Of a stretch of DNA of 5,159 nucleotides, positions 1-5,159 are shown one piece after another. This DNA comes from Pseudomonadota bacterium. Its GTDB lineage: Bacteria > Pseudomonadota > Gammaproteobacteria > Steroidobacterales > Woeseiaceae. Each line of letters opens with the position of its first letter. Positions within the stretch are counted from its first letter, which is position 1. A program made the position numbers and the translations under genes. Location: NCBI GenBank assembly GCA_022567775.1, contig JADFGH010000192.1:1-5159 (forward strand), read 5' to 3'. The notes under the pieces are model-generated. The model was given only the letters and a program-made list of their open reading frames with translations, ran no database searches and had not been told where the DNA came from.

Positions 1-534
1 GGTGAGATTGCCATAGAGGAGCTGAACCAGCCAATCCTGTCCCAGGAGCCGGAGGCCTGGGCGGAACAGGCGATACGGCAACAGACATACGAAGTGCATG
101 AAGATACGGAGTCAATCGTAATGCTGTTCTGCGATGCGTCCTGGCCGGACGGGGAAATTTATCGCGAGTCAGGATGGGAGCGGCTGTCTGATGTCGCCAT
201 GCCGGTGATAGATCATGTGATCAACGCCTATTACGAACCCGGAGGGATTCTGTTACGGGCCATGGCGGCCAAGTTAAAGGCCCATGGCCGTATCCATGCG
301 CATCGAGATGCATCGCGCTCGTTTCACATGGGGCACCGCATCCATGTGCCGATCACGTCCAACTCCGGGGTACGCTATACGATTTCGGGTAAGCCGTTCC
401 AGTTCGAACCGGGCAGCGCTTACGAGATCAACAACCAGAAGAAACACAGCGTCATGAATCTGGGAAGCGAAGATCGCATTTCATTCATTTTTGACTATGT
501 ACCGTCCGACCAGCTAGAAGGCGCTCAAGCCTGA
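1..534 (+). CDS. Aspartyl/asparaginyl beta-hydroxylase-family protein (5' end off window)
   Basis: The reading frame is open from base 1 to the TGA at 532-534, giving 177 residues with no start codon needed inside the window. The first in-frame GTG (94-96) lies inside a family-like stretch (QTYEVHEDTESIVML), so it is not the start; the gene begins upstream and probably lacks little. The family comprises Fe(II)/2-oxoglutarate oxygenases with a cupin-like jelly-roll fold that hydroxylate Asp or Asn side chains. The expected ligands are visible: HRD (His codon 301-303, Asp codon 307-309), a distal His in NNQKKHSVMNLG (codon 445-447), and an Arg (475-477) in EDRISFIFDY suited to binding 2-oxoglutarate. 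There is no signal peptide or membrane segment in the visible part, so it is probably cytoplasmic. A TPR-sulfotransferase follows after 18 bases, almost certainly in the same operon. The natural substrate is unknown; small bacterial members are mostly uncharacterised. Confidence 0.88.
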   Translation, partial: GEIAIEELNQPILSQEPEAWAEQAIRQQTYEVHEDTESIVMLFCDASWPDGEIYRESGWERLSDVAMPVIDHVINAYYEPGGILLRAMAAKLKAHGRIHAHRDASRSFHMGHRIHVPITSNSGVRYTISGKPFQFEPGSAYEINNQKKHSVMNLGSEDRISFIFDYVPSDQLEGAQA

Positions 535-545
535 TTCCAGGAATC
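533..545 (+). promoter_or_regulatory. Small palindrome covering the ribosome-binding site of the TPR-sulfotransferase gene
   Basis: GATTCC-A-GGAATC is a perfect 6-base inverted repeat around one central base. It begins inside the hydroxylase stop codon and contains the AGGA (539-542) that is the best Shine-Dalgarno candidate for the ATG at 553. As RNA it could only form a short hairpin (about four pairs with a five-base loop). Ribosomes finishing the upstream gene would open it, which would fit translational coupling. The palindrome is seen directly; the role is inference and it may be chance. Confidence 0.25.
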
Positions 546-552
546 AAACTGT

Positions 553-2571
553 ATGAATCAGGCCATACCCGAAAAGGACGCCAACATTCAGCGGGCGATA
601 GATTATCTGAGACGCGACCGCCCACTGCGTGCCGAAGAGGTGTGTCGTGACTACCTCGACAAGAATCCGGGGTGCACAGATCATATCCGTCTCCTCGGTC
701 TCGCATTGATAAAACAGAATCGTGTGGCAGAAGCGGAGGAGCAGCTGCGTTTCGCGTTGTCCCTTGAACCCGATTTTCCGCAACTCCATGAAGATCTGGG
801 CAGTGCACTCGCGCTTCAATCCCGATTCGAGGAAGCCATCCCCGAATTCGAGAAAGCCATTCAACTGCAACCCGCATTGCCGCTGGCACAAAAAAAACTC
901 GGCGAGGCTCTCGCCGCAATTGGTCGCAGCGAGGACGCCGATGAGGCGTTTAAGGAATACATCGACAAGCACCCCGAGCGGGCGGCCATCATTATAGGTG
1001 TCGGGCTGCGGCGCGCTGAAAGGTTCGACGAAGCCATAGCTGTATTTCGCGATGTGCTCAAAAAAAGTCCCAACAACGTCAATGCGATGCGGCACCTCGC
1101 TATATCCCTTTGGCATGGTAAAAAAGGCATCGGGGACGCAGAGGCGCTGTTACGGCGTGCCACTCAGCAGGCTGCGGACTTTGCTGCGGCGTGGCTGACA
1201 CTGGGCGACTTGCTGATGGAGATAAAAAAGTTCATGGACGCGATAGCCGCTTTTGACAAGGTGACAAAACTCGATCCGAAGAGTGCGGAGGGCTGGTCAG
1301 GGCTTGGCAATGCCTATGGTCGTGCCATGTATCCCGAGAAAGCCGTGAAGGCATACGAACGAGCTATAGAAATCAGTGGCGATGTCCCAAGCACGTTGTC
1401 TTCGTACGCCTGGGAGCTAAAGACCATTGGCGACCAGGACGCTGCGCTAACAGCGTATCGACGGGCCATCAAGGCAAAGCCGAGATTTGGCTCGGCCTAT
1501 TGGAGCATGGCAAATCTGAAAATTTTTCATTTCACGGATGAAGAGATTGAGGTCATGCTGCAACAGGTAGAGCGGGAGGACCTGACAGAAATTGAAGATA
1601 TTCATTTCCGCTTTGCCCTCGGCAAAGCAATGGAAGACAAGAAGGACTATGAACGCGCCTGGCACTTCTATGACACCGGCAATCAACGTCAGCGCATGAC
1701 AGTTGAATACGAACCGACTGAAATGGAAAAGCGCCAAAACATAGTGAAGGAAGTATTCGACGCGGAGCTCCTGCAACAACGCGCCGGTGTTGGCTACGAC
1801 GTGCGCGACCCGGTATTCGTCGTCGGCCTGCCGCGCTCGGGATCGACACTGGTGGAGCAGATACTGGCGAGCCACAGCCAGGTCGAAGGCACTTCCGAAC
1901 TGCTGGTGTTACGCAGAATTACAGAATCGATCGGGCGATACAGGACCGATGGCATCCGCTATCCGGAAGGCGTCCGCGACCTGCGTGACAAGGACCTGCG
2001 CGCCTACGGCAAGGAATACATTGAAGAATGCCAACGTCATCGCATTACCGAAAAACCGCGGTTTACGGACAAGTTACCGAATAATTTTCCAATGATGGGT
2101 TTCGCCCATCTCATCCTGCCGAATGCGACGATTATCAATGCCCGTCGTCATCCTTTCGATACCTGCCTTGGGGCATACAAGCAGCTGTTCGGACAAGGCC
2201 AAAACTTCACCTATGACATGCTGGATCTCGCTCATTACTACCAACAGTATGATGCGATGATGAAACACTGGCACGCCGTGCTGCCCGGCAAGATTCTCGA
2301 TGTGCATTATGAAGAGACTGTTACTGACCTCGAGGGCCAGGTCCGCCGCATCCTCGAGCATTGTGGGTTACCGTTCGAAGAAAATTGCCTGCGCTTTTAT
2401 GAAACCGAGCGCGCCGTCAAGACCGCGAGTTCGGAGCAGGTGAGACAGCCGATCTATTCCAGCGCCCTGGGCAAGTGGCGCAGGTATGAGAAACACCTCG
2501 ATATCTGGCGGGAACAGCTGGGGTATATAGTGGATGAGTTGCCCGAGGTATCGAGAAACGCGGGACTATAA
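553..2571 (+). CDS. TPR-repeat sulfotransferase, 672 residues
   Basis: The protein is complete. Residues ~10-310 are TPR helical repeats, about eight, with typical pieces such as RFEEAIPEFEKAIQLQPAL and EKAVKAYERAIEIS. A helical linker (~315-415) leads to a sulfotransferase domain of the Sulfotransfer_3 type (residues ~419-665). The PAPS 5'-phosphosulfate loop is FVVGLPRSGSTLVEQIL (422-438). TDKLPNNF (505-512) is the usual segment after it, and INARRHPFDTC (528-538) matches the 3'-phosphate-binding region. Such enzymes move sulfate from PAPS to a hydroxyl or amine; the fold includes tyrosylprotein sulfotransferases, and the TPRs suggest a protein or peptide partner. No signal peptide or membrane helix is seen, so it should be cytoplasmic, where PAPS is. 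The ATG start has a modest AGGA (539-542) ten bases upstream. It sits 18 bases after the hydroxylase gene. The TPR region is rich in AAA lysine codons, giving A-runs of 6-8 bases, but the frame stays intact. The acceptor is unknown. Confidence 0.92.
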   Translation: MNQAIPEKDANIQRAIDYLRRDRPLRAEEVCRDYLDKNPGCTDHIRLLGLALIKQNRVAEAEEQLRFALSLEPDFPQLHEDLGSALALQSRFEEAIPEFEKAIQLQPALPLAQKKLGEALAAIGRSEDADEAFKEYIDKHPERAAIIIGVGLRRAERFDEAIAVFRDVLKKSPNNVNAMRHLAISLWHGKKGIGDAEALLRRATQQAADFAAAWLTLGDLLMEIKKFMDAIAAFDKVTKLDPKSAEGWSGLGNAYGRAMYPEKAVKAYERAIEISGDVPSTLSSYAWELKTIGDQDAALTAYRRAIKAKPRFGSAYWSMANLKIFHFTDEEIEVMLQQVEREDLTEIEDIHFRFALGKAMEDKKDYERAWHFYDTGNQRQRMTVEYEPTEMEKRQNIVKEVFDAELLQQRAGVGYDVRDPVFVVGLPRSGSTLVEQILASHSQVEGTSELLVLRRITESIGRYRTDGIRYPEGVRDLRDKDLRAYGKEYIEECQRHRITEKPRFTDKLPNNFPMMGFAHLILPNATIINARRHPFDTCLGAYKQLFGQGQNFTYDMLDLAHYYQQYDAMMKHWHAVLPGKILDVHYEETVTDLEGQVRRILEHCGLPFEENCLRFYETERAVKTASSEQVRQPIYSSALGKWRRYEKHLDIWREQLGYIVDELPEVSRNAGL

Positions 2572-2596
2572 AAGCAACACGATTATCGAACTCGAT

Positions 2597-2656
2597 TCGC
2601 GGCTAAAGCCGCTCCCACAGTTTCAAATGAGAATGTAGGAGCGGCTTTAGCCGCGA
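2597..2656. repeat. REPIN-like inverted pair of REP elements between convergent genes
   Basis: Two arms, 2597-2619 and 2634-2656, are reverse complements over 23 bases with one mismatch; the inner 19 (GGAGCGGCTTTAGCCGCGA at 2638-2656, complement at 2597-2615) match exactly. The 14-base spacer is 2620-2633. Each arm is itself a palindrome (GCGGCT-AA-AGCCGC and its complement), so each can fold alone or the pair can form one long cruciform. This matches the known REP/REPIN design, mobilised in trans by RAYT (TnpA-REP) transposases, and the core word is common in Pseudomonas and other Gammaproteobacteria. It lies 25 bases after the sulfotransferase stop and 4 bases from the propeller stop. It could slow or end transcription from both sides and protect 3' ends, but there is no T-run to make it a classic intrinsic terminator. 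Confidence 0.85.
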
Positions 2657-2660
2657 TTCC

Positions 2661-3617
2661 TTAATACGGCCACTGCTCGAGGCCGTGAATCGCGTTACGC
2701 ACGTCCATGCTCAGGTTTACAGAAAGCAGCATTTCGTTCCCGGCCAGGTCGTAGACGGAAATCGTCGATGGCGACGAACCGCCTGCAACGACCCGGTCGG
2801 ACAGAACGCAGAGGCCGCGGGCAAATCCGGGTCGAGCGACCTTGTCATCCGCCGCATCCATGCGTTCGAGCCTGGCAGGATCGTAACTCGGCATCTTCAT
2901 GGCCCGGTCTTCCTCGCCTTCGCCGCGACCGGTATAGCGCAACACATCATCCTGGCTATCGTTGAACAGAACGCCGTCACGGAACGGTTGCGCATTATGC
3001 GTGCCGGGCGGCATCTGCACCGCCATGTTGATGTCGGTGCCGTTGAAATGCAGCATGCCGCCTGTCCTTAAGCCGGAAATATACATACCGTGGCGCGAAC
3101 AAAAAACATTGTTGATGTGCAACTTGTTGAGCAACAGCGGACCCTCGTCCGACATCGGATCGAATCCTGCTGCCTGGAAGCGGTAATTGGCAGTCTGGAT
3201 ATTCATGGCCCAGTGGAATCGCAGTTCATCGAGGTGAAATCCAAGAACGCTGTCGTACCCGGTGGAAGTCAGATACAGAGTACGCTCCCAGACCGCGATC
3301 TCGTGGCAGTGTTTGAGGAACGGGCTGCGCCATGAATCGATGAGCTTGAAATCGGGCGTATAGGCGAACAGCTCATCGCTGGCAGCGATATAAACCCTGT
3401 CGTTATCGAAAGCAATGCCGCGCAGGCCACGATCCGCGCCGCGCCCCTGCCAATCGATATTTGCCGTGTTCCAGTCGATTGTCTGGCGAACCGACTGTTG
3501 CTCGAGGTCGATTAGATAAACACCGCCATGACTTTCGCCCTGCTGGCTGCCACGGACGACCGAGCTTGTGATCAGTTTGACTATTGGTCGCCGAATCCCT
3601 TGCGAATGGTCAGCCAC
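2661..3617 (-). CDS. Predicted six-bladed beta-propeller protein of unknown function
   Basis: The 318-residue reading frame is intact. A strand pattern recurs: RGIAFDNDRVYIAAS (66-80), HEIAVWERTLYLTSTG (105-120), INNVFCSRHGMYISGLRTG (168-186), HNAQPFRDGVLFND (207-220), RGLCVLSDRVVAGGSSPS (268-285), then IHGLEQWPY at the C-terminus. The last half-blade would pair with the N-terminal strands (KLITSSVV and GGVYLIDLE), the usual Velcro closure, giving six blades. Blade-equivalent sites carry His or Arg (R66, H105, H167, H207, R268, H311) pointing at the central channel, as in propellers that bind a ligand or metal. No signal peptide or membrane segment is seen. The start is uncertain: GTG at 3617-3615 is the only usual start in the open stretch (preceded by a stop at 3668-3666) but lacks a clear Shine-Dalgarno. 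Homology-like sequence begins near residue 13, where an ATA overlaps the TAG of the receptor remnant. I do not recognise a named family with certainty. Confidence 0.8.
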   Translation of the reverse strand: MADHSQGIRRPIVKLITSSVVRGSQQGESHGGVYLIDLEQQSVRQTIDWNTANIDWQGRGADRGLRGIAFDNDRVYIAASDELFAYTPDFKLIDSWRSPFLKHCHEIAVWERTLYLTSTGYDSVLGFHLDELRFHWAMNIQTANYRFQAAGFDPMSDEGPLLLNKLHINNVFCSRHGMYISGLRTGGMLHFNGTDINMAVQMPPGTHNAQPFRDGVLFNDSQDDVLRYTGRGEGEEDRAMKMPSYDPARLERMDAADDKVARPGFARGLCVLSDRVVAGGSSPSTISVYDLAGNEMLLSVNLSMDVRNAIHGLEQWPY

Positions 3618-3793
3618 ACTGTGCGTGGTCGATCTTGTGCACGAATCCTGCGGTAGCGAGGATCGTCAAAGTACTCGGCTTCATCGGATTAACCGGTCCA
3701 CACGTAGGTATAGCCGTTCTCGTCGAACAGGTTTGTAACCTGCAATTCGGCGGGACGCAGAACGACTGATAATGACACGAGAAGCGATACCCT
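3581..3793 (-). pseudogene. C-terminal remnant of a probable TonB-dependent receptor
   Basis: Reading from 3793 down to the TAG at 3583-3581, one frame encodes 34 codons ending ELQVTNLFDENGYTYVWTG, then an in-frame TAA (3691-3689), then 35 more codons beginning SDEAEYFDDPRYRRIRAQ and ending RPRTVWLTIRKGFGDQ. The NLFDExGYTY word and the final PRTVWLTIRKGF strand are what the last two beta-strand segments of TonB-dependent outer-membrane receptors look like (NLFDxxY, then PRTxxxxxxxxF near the C-terminus). Upstream the frame is closed by TGA at 3796-3794. Another frame, open over 3873-3613, reads PEFTVLFSPGAAASIEGY, which may be the same gene after a frameshift. No barrel or plug of ~700 residues is present between here and the dehydrogenase gene, so the gene is both truncated and stop-interrupted. 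Its TAG overlaps the 5' end of the propeller gene, implying a former operon. Family assignment is by eye; the decay is seen directly. Confidence 0.5.
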
Positions 3794-3920
3794 TCAATGG
3801 ATGCTGCTGCACCGGGCGAGAATAAGACTGTAAATTCCGGGCCTACAGGTAGGGCGAAGTATCGATTGGCCCCTCACATATAGCATGCATTCATAAGGCC
3901 CGGGATTACGATTTGCAGGA

Positions 3921-3940
3921 AAAACACCGGTGAAACCGGC
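3921..3940 (-). terminator. Candidate weak intrinsic terminator after the amine-dehydrogenase-like gene
   Basis: On the - strand the sequence reads CCGGT-TTC-ACCGG (3939-3927), a five-pair stem with a three-base loop that a G-U pair can extend by one, followed by TGTTTTT (3926-3920). It lies about 80 bases past the TAG of the flavoprotein gene at 4019-4017 and before the receptor remnant. The GC-rich stem and short T-run fit a rho-independent terminator, but the stem is short, so its efficiency would be modest. Confidence 0.4.
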
Positions 3941-4016
3941 CGTTGGAGTCGCGATTGGTGTCGACAGTCATTTCTATTGCCATGCCCGATAAAACTAGCG
4001 GGCCCCACCAGGATTG

Positions 4017-5159
4017 CTAAAGACCAGATGACAACGCTGGCCGTTCCCACTGGAATGGCGGCGCGGAGTCGCCGGCATCGATAGTTCGGGCACACTCGTG
4101 TCCGGAATACACGGCGTGTGCAATTGTGCCAGGTGCTCGACAGTCACCGATGCTTCGCAATGAGCTAATACCTGCGTCGGCAAGCCGATCTGGATCTGAA
4201 TTCAGCTCCTGAAACAGATCGTCATTGCCGGTCCTGATACCGACAACCACCAGCGAGCTGCAATCGACGGTTCTTGCATTGCCGCCACGATAGATGCTGG
4301 CCAATTGCACCGATCCGTCGCTGAATCCCGTTAAGTTATGCTCAAGCACAATGCCTATGCCGAGTTCAATCATGCGCGCGCGGATTTCAGCTAACTCATT
4401 GGTCATGAATGTCCACGCTGATATGGCATTTGCCGGCGTCACGATAGTTACATCGTTACCGCGTTGCCGCAGCAGTTCGGCCAGGCAGCTGCCCATGTAA
4501 TAGTGGTTGAAGTCATAGATGACCACCGGGCTTTCGGGTTCGGCGCCGGATAAGATATCGTCCGGTGTAAATATCGCATCACCCTGGAATCCGTCAATCG
4601 GATAGCCGTCCGTGCTCAGAATGTCGCGAGTCCAGTGTGCACCAGTTGCAATGACTGCGTGATCGCAGCCGAAATCGATCACATCCTGTGCAGACAGCGG
4701 GCTGCCGCGATAGATGTCCACGTTCCCCATCGTTTGCAGCAGCGTCGTTCGATAGTCACGCACGCGTGCCCAGGTCGCCAGTCCGGGTAATGTTGATTCA
4801 ATCGAGACGCGACCGCCGAGTTCCTCAGTTGCCTCGGCAACTGTAACTGCGAATCCACGCTGTCCGAGCGCCCGGGCGCATTCGAGTCCCGCCGGTCCCG
4901 CACCGACGATCAATATGCTCTTGTCGGGATCGCCCGGTGGGATGCGCTCCGGATGCCATTTGCGTCGCCACTCTTCGCCCATGGTCGGGTTTTGCGTGCA
5001 ACGCACCGGGACACAGTCGTGATAACTGGACACACAGATATTGCAGCCGATGCACTCGCGGATCTCGTCTTCGCGACCCTCGTCGATTTTCTTCGGCAGA
5101 AACGGATCCGCGATTGATGGTCTAGCCGCGCCGATAAAATCGAGAACGCCGCGCTTTAT
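4017..5159 (-). CDS. Trimethylamine/dimethylamine-dehydrogenase-family iron-sulfur flavoprotein, C-terminal 380 residues (5' end off window)
   Basis: The frame is open from the right edge to the TAG at 4019-4017. The first visible residues (GVLDFIGAARPSIADPFLPK) are the end of the FMN-binding TIM barrel. The [4Fe-4S] site follows: ECIGCNIC then C at residue 54 of the visible part, i.e. C36, C39, C42 and C54. A GTG at 5033 falls just after the third cluster cysteine, so it is not the start. Next come TQNPTMGEEWRRKWHPE, an FAD/ADP-binding loop VGAGPAGLECARALG (85-99), ELGGR, DFNHYYMGSCLAELL (216-230), and the closing flavin motif SIGDCRAPGTIAHAVYSGH. This is the layout of trimethylamine, dimethylamine and histamine dehydrogenases (about 730 residues), which oxidise amines and pass electrons through FMN and the cluster to an electron-transfer flavoprotein. 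The C-terminus looks complete. The substrate cannot be named because the barrel and any cysteinyl-FMN residue are outside the window. An extra Cys (C49) lies inside the cluster loop. Related 2,4-dienoyl-CoA-reductase-type enzymes are less likely given the GAARPSIADPF and HYYMG words. Confidence 0.9.
   Translation of the reverse strand: MKRGVLDFIGAARPSIADPFLPKKIDEGREDEIRECIGCNICVSSYHDCVPVRCTQNPTMGEEWRRKWHPERIPPGDPDKSILIVGAGPAGLECARALGQRGFAVTVAEATEELGGRVSIESTLPGLATWARVRDYRTTLLQTMGNVDIYRGSPLSAQDVIDFGCDHAVIATGAHWTRDILSTDGYPIDGFQGDAIFTPDDILSGAEPESPVVIYDFNHYYMGSCLAELLRQRGNDVTIVTPANAISAWTFMTNELAEIRARMIELGIGIVLEHNLTGFSDGSVQLASIYRGGNARTVDCSSLVVVGIRTGNDDLFQELNSDPDRLADAGISSLRSIGDCRAPGTIAHAVYSGHECARTIDAGDSAPPFQWERPALSSGL

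Noticed and set aside
258..292. Inverted GGCCATGG / CCATGGCC words inside the hydroxylase gene as an operator or hairpin.
   Set aside because: They fall within conserved coding sequence and are explained by Ala/His/Gly codons; no regulatory context.
485..1163. Long - strand and alternative-frame open stretches over the hydroxylase and TPR region.
   Set aside because: They are shadows of the coding frame; their translations show no motifs, and the + strand frames carry clear family signatures.
890..1229. Runs of 6-8 A (890-897, 1060-1066, 1120-1125, 1224-1229) inside the TPR coding region, as possible programmed frameshift or slippage sites.
   Set aside because: They encode Lys codons in an uninterrupted TPR frame, no useful alternative-frame product follows, and no downstream stimulatory structure was recognised.
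2597..2656. The inverted arms as part of a CRISPR array or insertion-sequence end.
   Set aside because: Only two arms in opposite orientation with a 14-base spacer and internal palindromes; no transposase, direct target repeats or regular spacers are present.
2685..3335. Overlapping + strand open frames across the propeller gene.
   Set aside because: Low-complexity shadow translations rich in Arg/Pro/Ala; the - strand frame has a repeated blade pattern.
3584..3769. A 61-codon + strand open frame in the gap between the propeller and the flavoprotein genes.
   Set aside because: No recognisable sequence; the opposite strand holds the receptor-like remnant, which explains the codon pattern better.
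3874..4183. Two - strand open frames (3874-4095 and 3995-4183) over the 3' end of the flavoprotein gene.
   Set aside because: They lie mostly in other frames of a well-supported gene and show no domain or ribosome-binding site.

Overview
The window looks like a gammaproteobacterial chromosome segment, probably from a marine or other environmental heterotroph. This rests on the gene families present (TPR-sulfotransferase, small Asp/Asn beta-hydroxylase, trimethylamine-dehydrogenase-like flavoprotein, TonB-dependent receptor debris), on moderately high GC, and on a REP-type inverted pair of the GGAGCGGCTTTAGCCGCGA kind known from Pseudomonas and relatives. The taxonomic call is inference; there is no rRNA or other marker gene.

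Left part, + strand (1-2571): a two-gene operon. It begins with an aspartyl/asparaginyl beta-hydroxylase-family protein that runs in from the left edge (1-534). After 18 bases comes a 672-residue protein with an N-terminal TPR superhelix and a C-terminal PAPS-dependent sulfotransferase domain (553-2571). Middle (2572-2660): an 89-bp gap between convergent genes, filled mostly by two inverted REP-like arms (a REPIN-like element).

Right part, - strand, read from right to left: the C-terminal 380 residues of a trimethylamine/dimethylamine-dehydrogenase-family iron-sulfur flavoprotein (5159-4017), entering from the right edge; a candidate weak terminator (3921-3940); a decayed C-terminal end of what looks like a TonB-dependent receptor, broken by stops (3793-3581); and an intact 318-residue protein predicted to be a six-bladed beta-propeller (3617-2661). 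The receptor remnant overlaps the 5' end of the propeller gene, suggesting an ancestral receptor-propeller operon whose first gene has been mostly deleted. Nothing convincing was found at 3941-4016 or at 3794-3920, apart from possible older receptor debris.

Working together: the hydroxylase and sulfotransferase could act in sequence, one installing a hydroxyl and the other sulfating a hydroxyl, with the TPR domain holding a protein or peptide substrate; this is a hypothesis only. The propeller and receptor remnant point to a lost or relocated outer-membrane uptake function beside it. The amine-dehydrogenase-like enzyme belongs to methylated-amine or related catabolism; its substrate-binding barrel lies outside the window.
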